Under the pieces are notes generated by a model. The model saw nothing but the letters and a program-made list of their open reading frames with translations. It was not told the DNA's origin and searched no databases. A stretch of 64,000 nucleotides of DNA from Haemophilus parainfluenzae (lineage in GTDB: Bacteria; Pseudomonadota; Gammaproteobacteria; Enterobacterales; Pasteurellaceae): the NCBI RefSeq assembly GCF_900638025.1, contig NZ_LR134481.1:806001-870000 (forward strand), read 5' to 3'. This document shows positions 37,541 through 47,609 of the stretch, one piece after another (position 1 is the first letter of the stretch; every line of letters begins with the position of its first letter). The position numbers were made by a program, and so were the translations under genes.

Positions 37541-38950
37541 TCATTGAACAAGTATGATACCAAGGCAACCCATATCTGCTAGCATCAAATTTGATGCACC
37601 GAATAAGAAAGGATGGCTATTTGATGATGGTTGTTCAAATTTTACTAAAATTTGTACTTTCTTTTTCACCCAAACCGTGTCTTTCCAGGCAAGCTCCGAC
37701 GCATCGACGTTGACGTCATCTTGGCTTTCAATAACAAATTTAGCGCCTTGAATGGTAAAGCCGACAGGCAGAGAGCTGTTGATGATCCAACGTTCGACAG
37801 TACCGACTTTAGCCGAAATATCAACACGGCGCGGGTCAAAGCGTTGTTTGTTGATTAAGCCATTCGTGACATCCAATTCAAAGGTGCGTTCTTGGGCGAT
37901 TTTACTTTCGAGCATAGCCGTGGCATCAGTATTAAATTGCTCATTCATTTTTTTACTGAAAGCTGAGATTTGACCTTGTGGGCGAAGTTCTAAAACGGTG
38001 TTATCTGCAAAATCATTTCCCGAACTGAAGACATTTTTGATTTTGTCGAAAATACCACGTTTCGCTCCAGAAATGAGAGATATGTTTTCACCTTTATCTA
38101 AATTGACTAACACTTCAGCTCGTTCACCTGGTGCAAGAATGAGAGAATTAATCGCTTTACCTTGAGGTAAAAAACCTAAATCCTTCGCAATGAGCAACAT
38201 GTCTTGTTCATTATCTAAACGGAGATCATAGGCTCTTGCTAATGACGCATTGAGCAAACGCAAACGCACCCAGCCGCGAGGGACGTCAAGATAAGGCGCT
38301 TCTTGTCCATTAACGAATAGACGATTACCGACAAAGTGCGGTTGATTTTGCTTAAATAATTGTAATCCGTCGCCGTTAAATTCCATGTCTTGTAAGATTA
38401 ATGGAATATCGTCCACGCCATATTTATGAGGAAGTTGTGATTTTAGGCTTTGATCATCTTCAATTAACCACATTCCCACAATGCCGCGATAGGTTTGATA
38501 GGCCGAGTTTGCCAGGGTGGCAGAGCGATACCAGCAAGTCGCGGCAGGTTGCTCTATTGGAATAATTGGTGCCCAAGATTCCCCTTTTTTGAGGACTTTT
38601 GCCGCGCCACCAAATAATTCGCCACTGGCTTGTAATCCCTGAATAGAGAGAGCAATACTTTGTGGCAAATTGTTGTGATAATTAAGTTTTGCAAAGGAAC
38701 CCGATTTGATGCGAATAGTGGGCCCAAGATAATTGCCATTAAAGCCCCATACACTGACACTATGGGAGCCGTCTAACTTGTAGCCGGTTTCTTCCATATT
38801 AAGAATAATGGGGCGACCACGTTTCGCTTCCATCAACGGGGGAATAGTTAATTTTTCGCGGGATGCCGCTAATACTGATTGAGGAGTGGCAGCAAGTGCG
38901 GTTGAAATTGCGGTAGTTTTTAATAATTGGCGACGAGAAAGACGCAACAT
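37541..38950 (-). CDS. ftsP: Cell division protein FtsP (SufI), multicopper-oxidase-like, Tat signal
   Basis: A 469-residue periplasmic protein with twin-arginine signal [20 protein letters not shown]. It has three cupredoxin-like domains but no copper ligands: the HxH and C-terminal HCHxxxH motifs of laccases are missing ([20 protein letters not shown] instead). That is the known condition of FtsP, which stabilises the divisome under stress. ATG 38950 is chosen because it follows the plsC stop by 1 bp and gives a proper Tat signal. The plsC-ftsP pair with divergent lpxH is as I recall in H. influenzae. Confidence 0.9.
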   Translation of the reverse strand: MLRLSRRQLLKTTAISTALAATPQSVLAASREKLTIPPLMEAKRGRPIILNMEETGYKLDGSHSVSVWGFNGNYLGPTIRIKSGSFAKLNYHNNLPQSIALSIQGLQASGELFGGAAKVLKKGESWAPIIPIEQPAATCWYRSATLANSAYQTYRGIVGMWLIEDDQSLKSQLPHKYGVDDIPLILQDMEFNGDGLQLFKQNQPHFVGNRLFVNGQEAPYLDVPRGWVRLRLLNASLARAYDLRLDNEQDMLLIAKDLGFLPQGKAINSLILAPGERAEVLVNLDKGENISLISGAKRGIFDKIKNVFSSGNDFADNTVLELRPQGQISAFSKKMNEQFNTDATAMLESKIAQERTFELDVTNGLINKQRFDPRRVDISAKVGTVERWIINSSLPVGFTIQGAKFVIESQDDVNVDASELAWKDTVWVKKKVQILVKFEQPSSNSHPFLFGASNLMLADMGCLGIILVQ

Positions 38951-38951
38951 A

Positions 38952-39674
38952 TTATTTTCCTTGTGCAATTTCATCATCGAGTTCAGCGATACGTTTTTCC
39001 ATTAAATCGTGGCAGTAAGTAGCAAGTTCGCGAACATTGTCTTTTGTGTAGGATGATACATCAATCGGATCCATCATTTCACAAATCACTTTACCGTTAT
39101 CCCAACGATTTAAATCAATTTTTTTATGCGTCGTCGAACACACAACGGGCACGATTGGCACACCAGCTGCAATTGCTGCATGGAATGCCCCTGTTTTGAA
39201 TGGCAATAAGCCGCGACCACGGCTACGAGTGCCTTCAGGGAACATCCAAATTGACAGGTTGTCTTTATTGATGCGACGAGCAAGTTCCGTCATCGTGCTG
39301 TGTGCTTTAGAACGATTTTCACGATCTAAGAAAATATTGCCCGTCACCCAATATAAAATACCGAAAAAAGGAATCCAAATTAGGCTTTTTTTACCTACAC
39401 TCACCGTGCGAGGGAGTACCATGTAAGAGATGGTCACCATATCGAAATTATTTTGGTGGTTACCGATATAAATACAACGCGGCATATTCTCTTTATTTTG
39501 TGGAAAACGGTGTTCTACTTCTAAGCCAAATAATGGGTATAAGCGACCAAACCAGCGAGCCACAATGCCCACATTGCTTGGATTTTTGAAACGAATAAAG
39601 GAATAGATCGTACCGAGCACACAAATTAAAATACAACAAAGTGCAACGATGAGAATTCTGGCGATTTTTAACAT
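38952..39674 (-). CDS. plsC: 1-acyl-sn-glycerol-3-phosphate acyltransferase PlsC
   Basis: A 240-residue membrane-bound acyltransferase making phosphatidic acid from lysophosphatidic acid. The catalytic H(x4)D motif is [13 protein letters not shown]. The glycerol-phosphate motif [12 protein letters not shown] and VPIVPVVCS follow. The N-terminal helix (about residues 6-27) anchors it. It is upstream of and tightly linked to ftsP. Confidence 0.95.
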   Translation of the reverse strand: MLKIARILIVALCCILICVLGTIYSFIRFKNPSNVGIVARWFGRLYPLFGLEVEHRFPQNKENMPRCIYIGNHQNNFDMVTISYMVLPRTVSVGKKSLIWIPFFGILYWVTGNIFLDRENRSKAHSTMTELARRINKDNLSIWMFPEGTRSRGRGLLPFKTGAFHAAIAAGVPIVPVVCSTTHKKIDLNRWDNGKVICEMMDPIDVSSYTKDNVRELATYCHDLMEKRIAELDDEIAQGK

Positions 39675-39761
39675 AGAAAATACCTAATTAAAATTTTTGG
39701 AAAGTATAGCAAATTACACAAAAATGTGTGCTAATCTAATGAAAAAAATGACGGAATAGTT

Positions 39762-40466
39762 ATGAAACCCATTTATTTTATTGCAGATCTTCATTTGAGC
39801 GAAACGCATCCGGAATTAATCGCACTTTTTAATGATTTTATGAAAACCAAGGCACAAGAAGCCCAAGCGGTTTATATTTTGGGGGATCTTTTTGATTTTT
39901 GGATTGGTGATGATGAGACCTCACCTTTAATTTCACAAGTAAAACAGTTGATTAAAAACCTGACAGGAAAGGGCATTGTTTGTTATTTCATTCATGGCAA
40001 TCGAGATTTTCTCGTCGGGAAAAAATTTGCACAAGATTGTGGTTTAACATTATTGCCTGACTATCATTGTGTTGATCTTTATGGTGTGAAAACCTTAATT
40101 TGTCATGGCGATACCTTATGTATTGATGATGTGAAATATCAGCAATTTCGTCGAAAAGTGCATCAAAATTGGCGACAAAGACTGTTTTTATGTTTGCCAC
40201 TAAAAGTGCGGTTAAAAATTGCAGAGAAAATTCGCGCGAAGAGTAAACAGGATAAGCAATATAAGTCGCTGGATATCATGGATGTGAATTTAGCGTTTAC
40301 GGCACAAACTGTGAAAGAATTTGGTGTTGAACGGTTAATTCACGGCCATACACATCGAGAAGGCATTCATCAGGAAAAAGAGTACACACGAATAGTGTTA
40401 GGCGATTGGCGAAAGGATTATGCCTCAATTTTGGAAGTGACAGAAAACGGTTATCGGTTTATTTAA
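39762..40466 (+). CDS. lpxH: UDP-2,3-diacylglucosamine pyrophosphatase LpxH
   Basis: A 234-residue calcineurin-like hydrolase that converts UDP-2,3-diacylglucosamine to lipid X in lipid A synthesis at the membrane face. Metal motifs are [38 protein letters not shown] and [10 protein letters not shown]. It has full family length, is divergent from plsC and is followed by a terminator. Confidence 0.96.
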   Translation: MKPIYFIADLHLSETHPELIALFNDFMKTKAQEAQAVYILGDLFDFWIGDDETSPLISQVKQLIKNLTGKGIVCYFIHGNRDFLVGKKFAQDCGLTLLPDYHCVDLYGVKTLICHGDTLCIDDVKYQQFRRKVHQNWRQRLFLCLPLKVRLKIAEKIRAKSKQDKQYKSLDIMDVNLAFTAQTVKEFGVERLIHGHTHREGIHQEKEYTRIVLGDWRKDYASILEVTENGYRFI

Positions 40467-40467
40467 A

Positions 40468-40499
40468 CAAAAAGCACAGGATTAAACCTGTGCTTTTTT
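40468..40499. terminator. lpxH / glmS terminator
   Basis: AAAAGCACAGG and CCTGTGCTTTTTT form an 11-bp stem between convergent genes. Confidence 0.88.
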
Positions 40500-40530
40500 G
40501 TATTAAAATGCGCTAATTTTCAACCGCACT

Positions 40531-42363
40531 TTATTCTACGGTTACCGATTTCGCTAAGTTACGAGGTTGGTCTACGTCGGTTCCTTTAATTAATGCCACA
40601 TGGTATGACAATAATTGCATTGGAACGGTATAGAAAATTGGTGCAACAATTTCATTCACTTTTGGCATGGTGATGATTTTCATGCCTTCGCTAGGCGTGA
40701 AGCCCGCTTCTTTATCCGCGAAAACATAAAGTTGGCCGCCACGCGCACGTACTTCTTCAATGTTTGATTTTACTTTTTCAAGTAATTCATTGTTTGGCGC
40801 AACTACAATAACCGGCATGTCCGCATCAATTAAAGCGAGTGGACCGTGTTTTAATTCACCAGCTGCATAAGCTTCTGCGTGGATATAAGAAATTTCTTTT
40901 AACTTCAATGAAGCTTCTACCGCGATAGGGTAGAACTCGCCACGACCTAAGAAAAGTGCATGGTTTTTTTCTGCAAAGTCTTCTGCTAATGCTTCAATGT
41001 CTTTATCAAACGCAAGGGCTTTTTCAATTTCAGCTGGAAGTGATTGTAATGCTTTCACAATTTCCACTTCTTTTTCGTTTGAGATATTACCTTTTACTTT
41101 ACCAATCGCGGTCACCAACATTAATAATGCTGCCAACTGAGTGGTAAATGCTTTGGTTGATGCCACACCGACTTCAACGCCTGCACGTGTCATGAAGGCA
41201 AGATCAGATTCGCGTACTAAAGATGAACTTGATACGTTACAGATCGTTAAGGCCGCCATGTAACCTTTTTCTTTTGCAAGACGAAGTGCGGCAAGAGTAT
41301 CCGCCGTTTCACCTGATTGAGAGATAGTCACTAACAAGCTATTTGGATGAGTCACGAATTTGCGATAGCGGAATTCAGATGCGATTTCGACATCACAGCT
41401 CACGCCAGCAAGTGCTTCAAACCAGTAACGAGCTGTCATACCTGCATTATAAGAGGTACCACAAGCGACAATTTGAATGTGTTCAACTTTTTCTAAGATT
41501 TCTGATGCGCCATTACCGATAGCATCCACAATCACGTTATTGTGAAGGATACGACCTTCCATGGTATTGATTAATGCATTTGGTTGCTCATAGATTTCTT
41601 TTTGCATGAAATGGCGGAATTTGCCTTTTTCTGCGGCATCATTTTCAAGGTTAGATTCGTGTACTTCACGTTCTACTTTTTGACCATTCGCATCGTAAAT
41701 ATCCACAGTACGACGTGTAATTTCGGCAATGTCGCCTTCTTCTAAATAAATGAAACGACGAGTCACGCTTAATAACGCAAGTTGGTCAGATGCCAGAAAG
41801 TTTTCACCAATCCCTAAACCAATTACTAATGGGCTGCCTGAACGTGCTGCAACTAAATGTTCTGGATGTTCGCGATCTAATACCACCATACCGTATGCAC
41901 CGGTAAGTTGTTTTACAGTTTTTTGTACGGCTTCAAGTAGAGTAGAGGCTGAACGCATTTCCCATTCAACTAGGTGAGCGATCACTTCTGTATCGGTTTG
42001 AGAATTGAACACATAACCACGAGATTTAAGCAATTCACGTAATTCTTCATGATTTTCGATGATGCCATTATGTACGACAGCAAAGTTACCCGAAGTATGT
42101 GGGTGAGCATTGGCTTCAGATGGTTCACCATGAGTTGCCCAACGTGTGTGCGCAATCCCTGTACCACCGATTAATGGTTTTACTGCAACTGCTTCATCAA
42201 GGGCTTTTACTTTACCCAAGCAGCGCACGCGGTGTAATTCATGGTTTGGATCCACGACAGCAACACCCGCAGAGTCATAACCACGATACTCTAAGCGGTG
42301 TAAACCATTAATTAAAATTTCTGCTACATCACGTTGTGCTACCGCACCAACAATACCACACAT
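40531..42363 (-). CDS. glmS: Glutamine-fructose-6-phosphate aminotransferase GlmS
   Basis: A 610-residue enzyme that makes glucosamine-6-phosphate for cell wall and lipopolysaccharide. N-terminal glutaminase domain: Cys2 nucleophile (MCGIVGAV), [19 protein letters not shown] and HNGIIEN. Two SIS domains follow with [17 protein letters not shown] and the C-terminal NLAKSVTVE. It lies directly downstream of a DeoR-type regulator (50 bp) and is convergent with lpxH. No ribozyme is expected in this lineage and none is seen upstream. Confidence 0.97.
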   Translation of the reverse strand: MCGIVGAVAQRDVAEILINGLHRLEYRGYDSAGVAVVDPNHELHRVRCLGKVKALDEAVAVKPLIGGTGIAHTRWATHGEPSEANAHPHTSGNFAVVHNGIIENHEELRELLKSRGYVFNSQTDTEVIAHLVEWEMRSASTLLEAVQKTVKQLTGAYGMVVLDREHPEHLVAARSGSPLVIGLGIGENFLASDQLALLSVTRRFIYLEEGDIAEITRRTVDIYDANGQKVEREVHESNLENDAAEKGKFRHFMQKEIYEQPNALINTMEGRILHNNVIVDAIGNGASEILEKVEHIQIVACGTSYNAGMTARYWFEALAGVSCDVEIASEFRYRKFVTHPNSLLVTISQSGETADTLAALRLAKEKGYMAALTICNVSSSSLVRESDLAFMTRAGVEVGVASTKAFTTQLAALLMLVTAIGKVKGNISNEKEVEIVKALQSLPAEIEKALAFDKDIEALAEDFAEKNHALFLGRGEFYPIAVEASLKLKEISYIHAEAYAAGELKHGPLALIDADMPVIVVAPNNELLEKVKSNIEEVRARGGQLYVFADKEAGFTPSEGMKIITMPKVNEIVAPIFYTVPMQLLSYHVALIKGTDVDQPRNLAKSVTVE

Positions 42364-42413
42364 AGTTTTTCCTTATTTACTCAAATTAAAAGTCTTGTTT
42401 TTCTGACCGCACT

Positions 42414-43196
42414 TTATGCCACATCTACACAAATTACTTCTACGCCTTGTGCCATTATGGCGTCTTTGTCGGCCTGAGATAATTTGTTATCGGTAATCAG
42501 TACATCAATTTGCTGCCAGGTTAATTCCACATTTGGCATTTTTCTGCCAATTTTTTGTGATTCCACCATCACAATCACTTCACGAGATACTTCAGCCATC
42601 ACTTGGCTTAAGCGAACTAACTCATTGAATGTTGTTGTCCCTCGTTCTAAATCAATGCCATCGGCTCCAATGAATAATTGGTCAAAATCATAAGAACGTA
42701 GCACTTGTTCGGCAATCTTGCCTTGGAAGGATTCAGAACGCATATCCCAAGTGCCTCCCGTCATTAAGAGCGTCGGTTCATTTTCGAGTGAGCGTAATTC
42801 GATTGCCACCGAAAGCGAATTTGTCATCACAATTAATCCTTGCTTGCGATTAAGTTGTTTAATCAATGCAGCGGTTGTACTGCCACTATCCACAATAATG
42901 CGATTGTGATCACGAATACGTTCTGCAGCTGCCTTTGCTAAGACTAACTTTCGTTGCGAAAGTTCATCATCTTGTTCTTCTTCGATGATTTCTTGTGGCA
43001 TTAAAATAGCACCACCGTATTTACGAAGAAGAAAACCATTACTTTCCAATGCAGTGAGATCTTTTCGAATTGTCACTTCAGAGGTGTCAAATAACTGTAC
43101 TAGCTGTTCTACACTGACTTCACCTTGTTCTTGTAGCAGTTGCATAATGGCATGTCTGCGTTGTTGGGTATTTCGGTGTTGAATGTTTCGTTTCAT
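42414..43196 (-). CDS. DeoR/GlpR family transcriptional regulator upstream of glmS
   Basis: A 260-residue DeoR-type regulator. The N-terminal winged helix (QRRHAIMQLLQEQGEVSVEQ then SEVTIRKDLTALESNGFLLRKYGGA) is followed by a sugar-phosphate sensing domain (VDSGSTTAALIKQL, LLMTGGTWD, FIGADGID). It lies in tandem 50 bp upstream of glmS, so a role in amino-sugar control (AgaR/NagR-like) is a reasonable inference. The effector is unknown. A USS overlaps its stop codon. Confidence 0.85.
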   Translation of the reverse strand: MKRNIQHRNTQQRRHAIMQLLQEQGEVSVEQLVQLFDTSEVTIRKDLTALESNGFLLRKYGGAILMPQEIIEEEQDDELSQRKLVLAKAAAERIRDHNRIIVDSGSTTAALIKQLNRKQGLIVMTNSLSVAIELRSLENEPTLLMTGGTWDMRSESFQGKIAEQVLRSYDFDQLFIGADGIDLERGTTTFNELVRLSQVMAEVSREVIVMVESQKIGRKMPNVELTWQQIDVLITDNKLSQADKDAIMAQGVEVICVDVA

Positions 43197-43274
43197 TATT
43201 TATGTTCCGTAATAAGTTTCGGTTCGGAATTATATCGACAAAATGATGATTGTAAAGCTAAAATTTAGACAATA

Positions 43275-43298
43275 AAAAACCCTGACAAAGCAGGGTTT
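43275..43298 (-). terminator. hup terminator
   Basis: On the minus strand AAACCCTG ctttgt CAGGGTTTTTTATT, about 25 bp after the HU gene. Confidence 0.82.
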
Positions 43299-43322
43299 AA
43301 TTTTAATTCGTTTTAAAACAAA

Positions 43323-43595
43323 TTATTTAATTGCGTCTTTTAATGCTTTACCAGATACGAAAGCAGGTACTTTCGATGCGGCGATTTGGATTTCTGCACC
43401 TGTTTGTGGATTACGGCCAGTACGTGCTGCACGTTGGTTAACTTTGAATGTACCGAAACCAATTAATTGTACCGATTCACCTTCTTTAAGGCTGTTGGTG
43501 ATAGCGTCTAAAGTTGCTTCTAATGCAGCTTTAGCTTGTTTTTTGTTTAATTCAGCTGCACTTGCAATCGCATCAATTAAATCTGTTTTGTTCAT
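43323..43595 (-). CDS. hup: DNA-binding protein HU
   Basis: A 90-residue histone-like protein that bends and compacts DNA as a dimer. [21 protein letters not shown] and [21 protein letters not shown] (the DNA-binding arm) with terminal ALKDAIK are the HU signature. It is in the enterobacterial yjaG-hupA order, and a CRP-like site lies upstream. Confidence 0.96.
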   Translation of the reverse strand: MNKTDLIDAIASAAELNKKQAKAALEATLDAITNSLKEGESVQLIGFGTFKVNQRAARTGRNPQTGAEIQIAASKVPAFVSGKALKDAIK

Positions 43596-43717
43596 AAATT
43601 TGTACCTTCTGTTAAATTAAAATTTGATTTTATTTAGCTAAGTCTAGCCGTTATTAGCTAACGCTCGGTAAAGGATAATCGAACTTTTTAGGAAATAAAA
43701 GCATGATTTGTAAAAAT

Positions 43718-43733
43718 TGTGACAAATCTCACG
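43718..43733 (-). promoter_or_regulatory. CRP-like site upstream of hup
   Basis: TGTGACAAATCTCACG matches TGTGAN6TCACA in 9 of 10 core positions. It lies about 125 bp upstream of the HU start and abuts the yjaG stop. Confidence 0.4.
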
Positions 43734-44324
43734 TCATTGCTCGATTTTTATACCGATGTTGGAGATTCCGTCCTGCTTAATCTCGTTTCGGAGAGATAAA
43801 ATTAGATCGATATCTCGTTTTTCGCAGTCTTTGAGTAATCTATAGATTTGCCATTGTAGATCAAGTTCTTCTTCAATTTCTTCATGGCTTTTCAGTTCGC
43901 TTTCAGAAAGATTACGGTTTTCTTGGGTTTCTAACAAGGAACAAATTGTGCCTAACGAAATTTGGCTGATTTGAATCGCTTTTTCGAGCGTCTCGCCTGC
44001 GATAATGGCATGCAATAATTCACCTAACGCTTCACAAGCATCGAGAGCGGGTACCACACCAAAGAAGTCATAATTATTCACATCAGGAATAATCTCTTCG
44101 AGCTTCTCTAATTGGTTTTCGAAATTGATTTTCGCCCCTTTAACGGTTAGAAATTCCCACACTAAATTTAAAATGTTGTGATAGGTCTTTTCTGCTTGTT
44201 CCTGTTCGGTCATTTGACAAAACAAGGTAAAATTCGGCGCCATACGTTCGCATAAGCAGGCCATAAAGGTCAGATGTTGCCAGCTTTCAACATTTTCGAG
44301 ACGCTTGTGAATTGGGTTTCGCAT
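43734..44324 (-). CDS. yjaG: DUF416 protein YjaG
   Basis: A 196-residue soluble, mostly helical protein of the YjaG/DUF416 family, function unknown. KRLENVESWQHLTFMACLCERM and FFGVVPALDACEALGELLHAI are recognisable. It sits between hemE and hup, as in E. coli (nudC-hemE-nfi-yjaG-hupA, here without nfi). Confidence 0.88.
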   Translation of the reverse strand: MRNPIHKRLENVESWQHLTFMACLCERMAPNFTLFCQMTEQEQAEKTYHNILNLVWEFLTVKGAKINFENQLEKLEEIIPDVNNYDFFGVVPALDACEALGELLHAIIAGETLEKAIQISQISLGTICSLLETQENRNLSESELKSHEEIEEELDLQWQIYRLLKDCEKRDIDLILSLRNEIKQDGISNIGIKIEQ

Positions 44325-44335
44325 TTTTTTCTCGC

Positions 44336-45400
44336 TTATTTATGATAGGCTTTAGAAAATTCGTGAATGGCATCCACGAAGATTTTTGGTGCACTTTCCG
44401 GCACGTCTTGGTGGATTCCATGACCTAAGTTAAATACATGTCCGCTGCCTTGACCAAAATCGGATAAAATTGACCGCACTTCTTGCTCGATACGCTCTGC
44501 AGGTGCATATAACACACTTGGATCCATATTGCCTTGTAGCGCCACTTTATGACCCACACGCGCTTTTGCATCCGCCAAATTAACTGTCCAGTCTAATCCT
44601 AGCGCATCGCAGCCTGTATTAGCCATGGCTTCTAACCATAACCCGCCGCCTTTAGTAAATAAGGTTACCGGTACTTTACGACCATCGTGTTCACGAATTA
44701 AACCATCGACGATTTTGTGCATATATTGCAGAGAGAAGTCTAAATATTCACGATGACCTAACACACCGCCCCAAGTATCAAATACCATGACCGCTTGTGC
44801 ACCTGCTTTGATTTGTGCGTTTAGGTATAAAATCACGGAATCCGCCACTTTATCTAATAAAAGATGTAAGGTTTGCGGTTCGGCATACATCATTTTTTTG
44901 ATTTTATTAAAGGTTTTGCTGCTACCACCTTCAACCATATAAGTTGCCAGTGTCCACGGGCTACCAGAGAAACCAATCAGTGGCACTTCGCCTTTTAGTT
45001 CGCGACGAATTGTACGCACAGCATTCATCACATATTGAAGTTCGCCTTCAGGGTCAGGAATCGGTAAATTTTCGACCGCACTTTTGTTTTCAATTGGATG
45101 AGCAAATTTCGGGCCTTCACCTGCACCAAAACTTAAGCCTAAGCCCATTGCATCAGGAATAGTTAAAATATCTGAGAATAAAATAGCCGCGTCTAAAGCA
45201 TAGCGACGAAGTGGCTGTAAGGTAACTTCACAAGCTAAATCCGCATTGCGGCAAAGAGACATAAAATCGCCCGCTTCTGCACGTGTTGCTTTATATTCAG
45301 GCAAATAGCGTCCAGCTTGGCGCATCATCCATACGGGTGTCATATCCACTGGTTCACGTAATAAGGCTTTTAAATAACGATCATTTTTTAATTCAGACAT
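44336..45400 (-). CDS. hemE: Uroporphyrinogen decarboxylase HemE
   Basis: A 354-residue cytosolic enzyme that decarboxylates uroporphyrinogen III to coproporphyrinogen III. N-terminal signature [17 protein letters not shown] is intact, as are [25 protein letters not shown] and [14 protein letters not shown] 45400 has AGGA 6 nt upstream and homologues begin [10 protein letters not shown]. Its presence is diagnostic: I recall that H. influenzae has hemH but lacks hemE, whereas haemin-independent relatives keep it. It follows nudC by 10 bp. Confidence 0.97.
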   Translation of the reverse strand: MSELKNDRYLKALLREPVDMTPVWMMRQAGRYLPEYKATRAEAGDFMSLCRNADLACEVTLQPLRRYALDAAILFSDILTIPDAMGLGLSFGAGEGPKFAHPIENKSAVENLPIPDPEGELQYVMNAVRTIRRELKGEVPLIGFSGSPWTLATYMVEGGSSKTFNKIKKMMYAEPQTLHLLLDKVADSVILYLNAQIKAGAQAVMVFDTWGGVLGHREYLDFSLQYMHKIVDGLIREHDGRKVPVTLFTKGGGLWLEAMANTGCDALGLDWTVNLADAKARVGHKVALQGNMDPSVLYAPAERIEQEVRSILSDFGQGSGHVFNLGHGIHQDVPESAPKIFVDAIHEFSKAYHK

Positions 45401-45410
45401 GGACTTTCCT

Positions 45411-46205
45411 TTATCTATTTTGTTCCGCTTTGCAAAGTTCAAGCGTAGCATTAATTAATTTGAGTGCGATAGTACCTGTTGGCGGTAATTCTGGCAAGGG
45501 GGCAGCGCTAGAAAACCATTGTGCATCATGCAGTTCTGTTTCTTGCAGTTGAATTTCTCCGCTGTCGTAATCAGCTAAAAATCCCACCATTTGTGAATTA
45601 GGGAATGCCCAAGGTTGGCTCCCGAAATAGCGAATATTTTTAATGCGAATACCCGTTTCTTCAAAGACTTCGCGGCGAACCGCATCTTCAAAGGTTTCGC
45701 CCACTTCCACAAAGCCCGCTAACGTGGTGTATATACGCGCTTTACCTGGCGTGTAATGGCGTTGATGATTGGCTAACAAAATCTCTGTGCCACGGCGAAC
45801 GGCGACAATAATCGAAGGGCAAATAACGGGGTAAGTACGATAGCCGCAACTTGTGCATTGAATCGCAAGCTCATCGTGAGTTTGTTCCGCTTTTTGACCG
45901 CACTTTCCGCAAAATTGATGGGTTTTCAGAAAATGATTAATTTCCACACCTCGGCTTAATAAATGAAAATCTTCAGTTGGTAAAGATAACAAACTTCGTA
46001 AGGAAAGGTATTCTCGTTCATCTTGATCATTTTCTGCCACAAGCCATAAAGATTGTGATTTCCATTTCCCGAGCAACATTACTTTTTGCGTTATGAGGCC
46101 GAGTTCCTTTGCTGTTCCAAAAGGCAGATCATTTTCCTGCCAATAAAGAGTCGATCCTTTGGTGAATAGCCAATATCCCTGATCTTCCGGCTGAATTGCT
46201 TTCAT
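45411..46205 (-). CDS. nudC: NAD+ diphosphatase / NAD-decapping enzyme NudC
   Basis: A 264-residue Nudix hydrolase that splits NAD(H) and removes NAD caps from RNA. The four-cysteine zinc ribbon is CGKCG...CTSCG (mid-protein). The Nudix box [23 protein letters not shown] and the NudC-specific [11 protein letters not shown] are intact. It is first in the nudC-hemE-yjaG-hup cluster, as in enterobacteria. Confidence 0.95.
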   Translation of the reverse strand: MKAIQPEDQGYWLFTKGSTLYWQENDLPFGTAKELGLITQKVMLLGKWKSQSLWLVAENDQDEREYLSLRSLLSLPTEDFHLLSRGVEINHFLKTHQFCGKCGQKAEQTHDELAIQCTSCGYRTYPVICPSIIVAVRRGTEILLANHQRHYTPGKARIYTTLAGFVEVGETFEDAVRREVFEETGIRIKNIRYFGSQPWAFPNSQMVGFLADYDSGEIQLQETELHDAQWFSSAAPLPELPPTGTIALKLINATLELCKAEQNR

Positions 46206-46353
46206 ATTTTTCTCTTTTTTATTTCAAAAGTGCGGTCATTATAAAAGGGATTTTTCGGAAAAACGAATTTAATTTCTGTGATAAAAATAGCTAGTCAGTT
46301 TTCGTTGTGCTACAGTGGTAGCTTGTTTTTCTCTTTAAAATTAGGAATGACAA

Positions 46354-46809
46354 ATGTCTTTTTTCTCTTTTGCTTTTTTAGAAAATGCGATGTCTTTTGA
46401 AGGTTATTTTAAATATATCGCCATTTTTGTCTCGTTAGGTGCATTGCTTGTGGTGACAAGCTTATATTTACGTCATCGGTTACAAACCAAATATCGCGAT
46501 CTCAGTATTATCTTTCTTTTATTAATTATTTTCTTGCTCGGTGTGCAATATAAGCAATATGAGCGAAATGAAGTCTATGCAGCTGATATCTCTAGCGTGG
46601 TGACATTTTTAAATTCGGTGAAAGACAGTCAAAATTTACAGAAAGAAGATATTCGTACCAATAGCCGTACATTAATGAACGGCATGATTTTAAATATTCG
46701 GGATCAGTATTTCGAAGTCCATTTTAATAATGATTTTTCAGCGTATACCTTATCCCCAATTAACTTAGTAAACCCTAATATTACTGTGATTGATAAGGAG
46801 GATAAATAA
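46354..46809 (+). CDS. DUF3290 family membrane protein
   Basis: A 151-residue protein with two hydrophobic helices (about residues 22-46 and 53-70), then a soluble C-terminal domain. This arrangement and the DUF421 partner identify DUF3290. The two genes share a stop/start base pair (46809), so they are translationally coupled and their products probably form a complex. Function unknown. Confidence 0.8.
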   Translation: MSFFSFAFLENAMSFEGYFKYIAIFVSLGALLVVTSLYLRHRLQTKYRDLSIIFLLLIIFLLGVQYKQYERNEVYAADISSVVTFLNSVKDSQNLQKEDIRTNSRTLMNGMILNIRDQYFEVHFNNDFSAYTLSPINLVNPNITVIDKEDK

Positions 46810-47444
46810 TGGATGGCTACACATTATTAGGCTTAAAATTGGCCATGGGTATTGTTGGACTCGTACTTCAAATTCACTTAATGGGCAAAGGCAACCTCGC
46901 GCCGACCTCCGCGATGGATCAGGCACAAAACTTTGTGCTGGGTGGCATCATTGGTGGTGTGATTTATAGTGATAGTATTGGGGTATTTCAGTTCTCTTTA
47001 GTACTCGTACTTTGGACATTATTGATTTTTACCCTTCGTTTTATCAAAAACCATAACCAATTAGTTAAATCGTTGATTGATGGTAAACCAGTTCCGGTGA
47101 TTTCAAACGGCAAGGTAAAAACTGCTGAATGTATGAAAAACGGTATTACTGCTTATGACCTCATGTTTAAGTTACGTGCTGCCGGTATTTATGAAATCAA
47201 AACGGTTAAACGTGCGGTATTTGAACAAAATGGACAACTTTCGATTATTCGATACGGTGATGATGATTTACGTTATCCATTAATTATTGATGGACAATTA
47301 GATGATGATGTTTTAGAAATTATTGATCGTGATGAAGAATGGGTTAAAGCTGAGTTAGAAAAACAGAACATGACGATTGAGCAAGTGTATATTGGCGAAT
47401 ACTTGAATGGTCAGTTAGTGGCACATGTATATGAAAACAAATAA
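46809..47444 (+). CDS. DUF421 (YetF-like) membrane protein
   Basis: A 211-residue protein with three N-terminal helices (about residues 5-25, 35-55 and 60-80) and two cytoplasmic YetF-type domains. VPVISNGKVKTAECMKNGITAYDLMFKLRAAG and RAVFEQNGQLSI are the DUF421 pattern (read as two blocks). It pairs with the DUF3290 gene. The prophage end begins only about 14 bp after its stop, so its native terminator has been displaced. Confidence 0.85.
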   Translation: MDGYTLLGLKLAMGIVGLVLQIHLMGKGNLAPTSAMDQAQNFVLGGIIGGVIYSDSIGVFQFSLVLVLWTLLIFTLRFIKNHNQLVKSLIDGKPVPVISNGKVKTAECMKNGITAYDLMFKLRAAGIYEIKTVKRAVFEQNGQLSIIRYGDDDLRYPLIIDGQLDDDVLEIIDRDEEWVKAELEKQNMTIEQVYIGEYLNGQLVAHVYENK

Positions 47445-47469
47445 AAGAGATCGCACCTGTTGCCGTTCG

Positions 47470-47562
47470 CGAATTTTGAGAAACGTAACCGCTAAATGTG
47501 AGAAATTTAAAACACTTCAAGTTTCTCATTTTTAGCGGTTAAAATCCACGAATTTTGAGAAA
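47470..47562. repeat. Cluster of TGAGAAA motifs at the prophage end (putative transposase-binding sites)
   Basis: TGAGAAA occurs at 47477-47483, 47499-47505 and 47556-47562, and inverted at 47522-47528. Sites one and four share the longer GAATTTTGAGAAA. Sites two and three lie in a dyad, AACCGCTAAAtgTGAGAAA facing TTTCTCAttTTTAGCGGTT. Repeated sites within about 110 bp of a TG terminus are typical of transposable phage ends. Confidence 0.6.
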
Positions 47563-47563
47563 T

Positions 47564-47598
47564 AAAACGCCCTTTAAATCATCATTAAAGGGCGTTTT
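47564..47598 (-). terminator. Terminator of the prophage late operon
   Basis: AAAACGCCCTTTAA and TTAAAGGGCGTTTT form a perfect 14-bp stem, 12 bp beyond the methylase stop, with a T-rich tail on both strands. Confidence 0.88.
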
Positions 47599-47609
47599 TA
47601 TTTTAAGTC

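Noticed and set aside
37541-38950. Laccase / multicopper oxidase activity for the FtsP-like protein
   Set aside because: The copper-binding His and Cys motifs are absent, so enzymatic copper oxidase function is unlikely.
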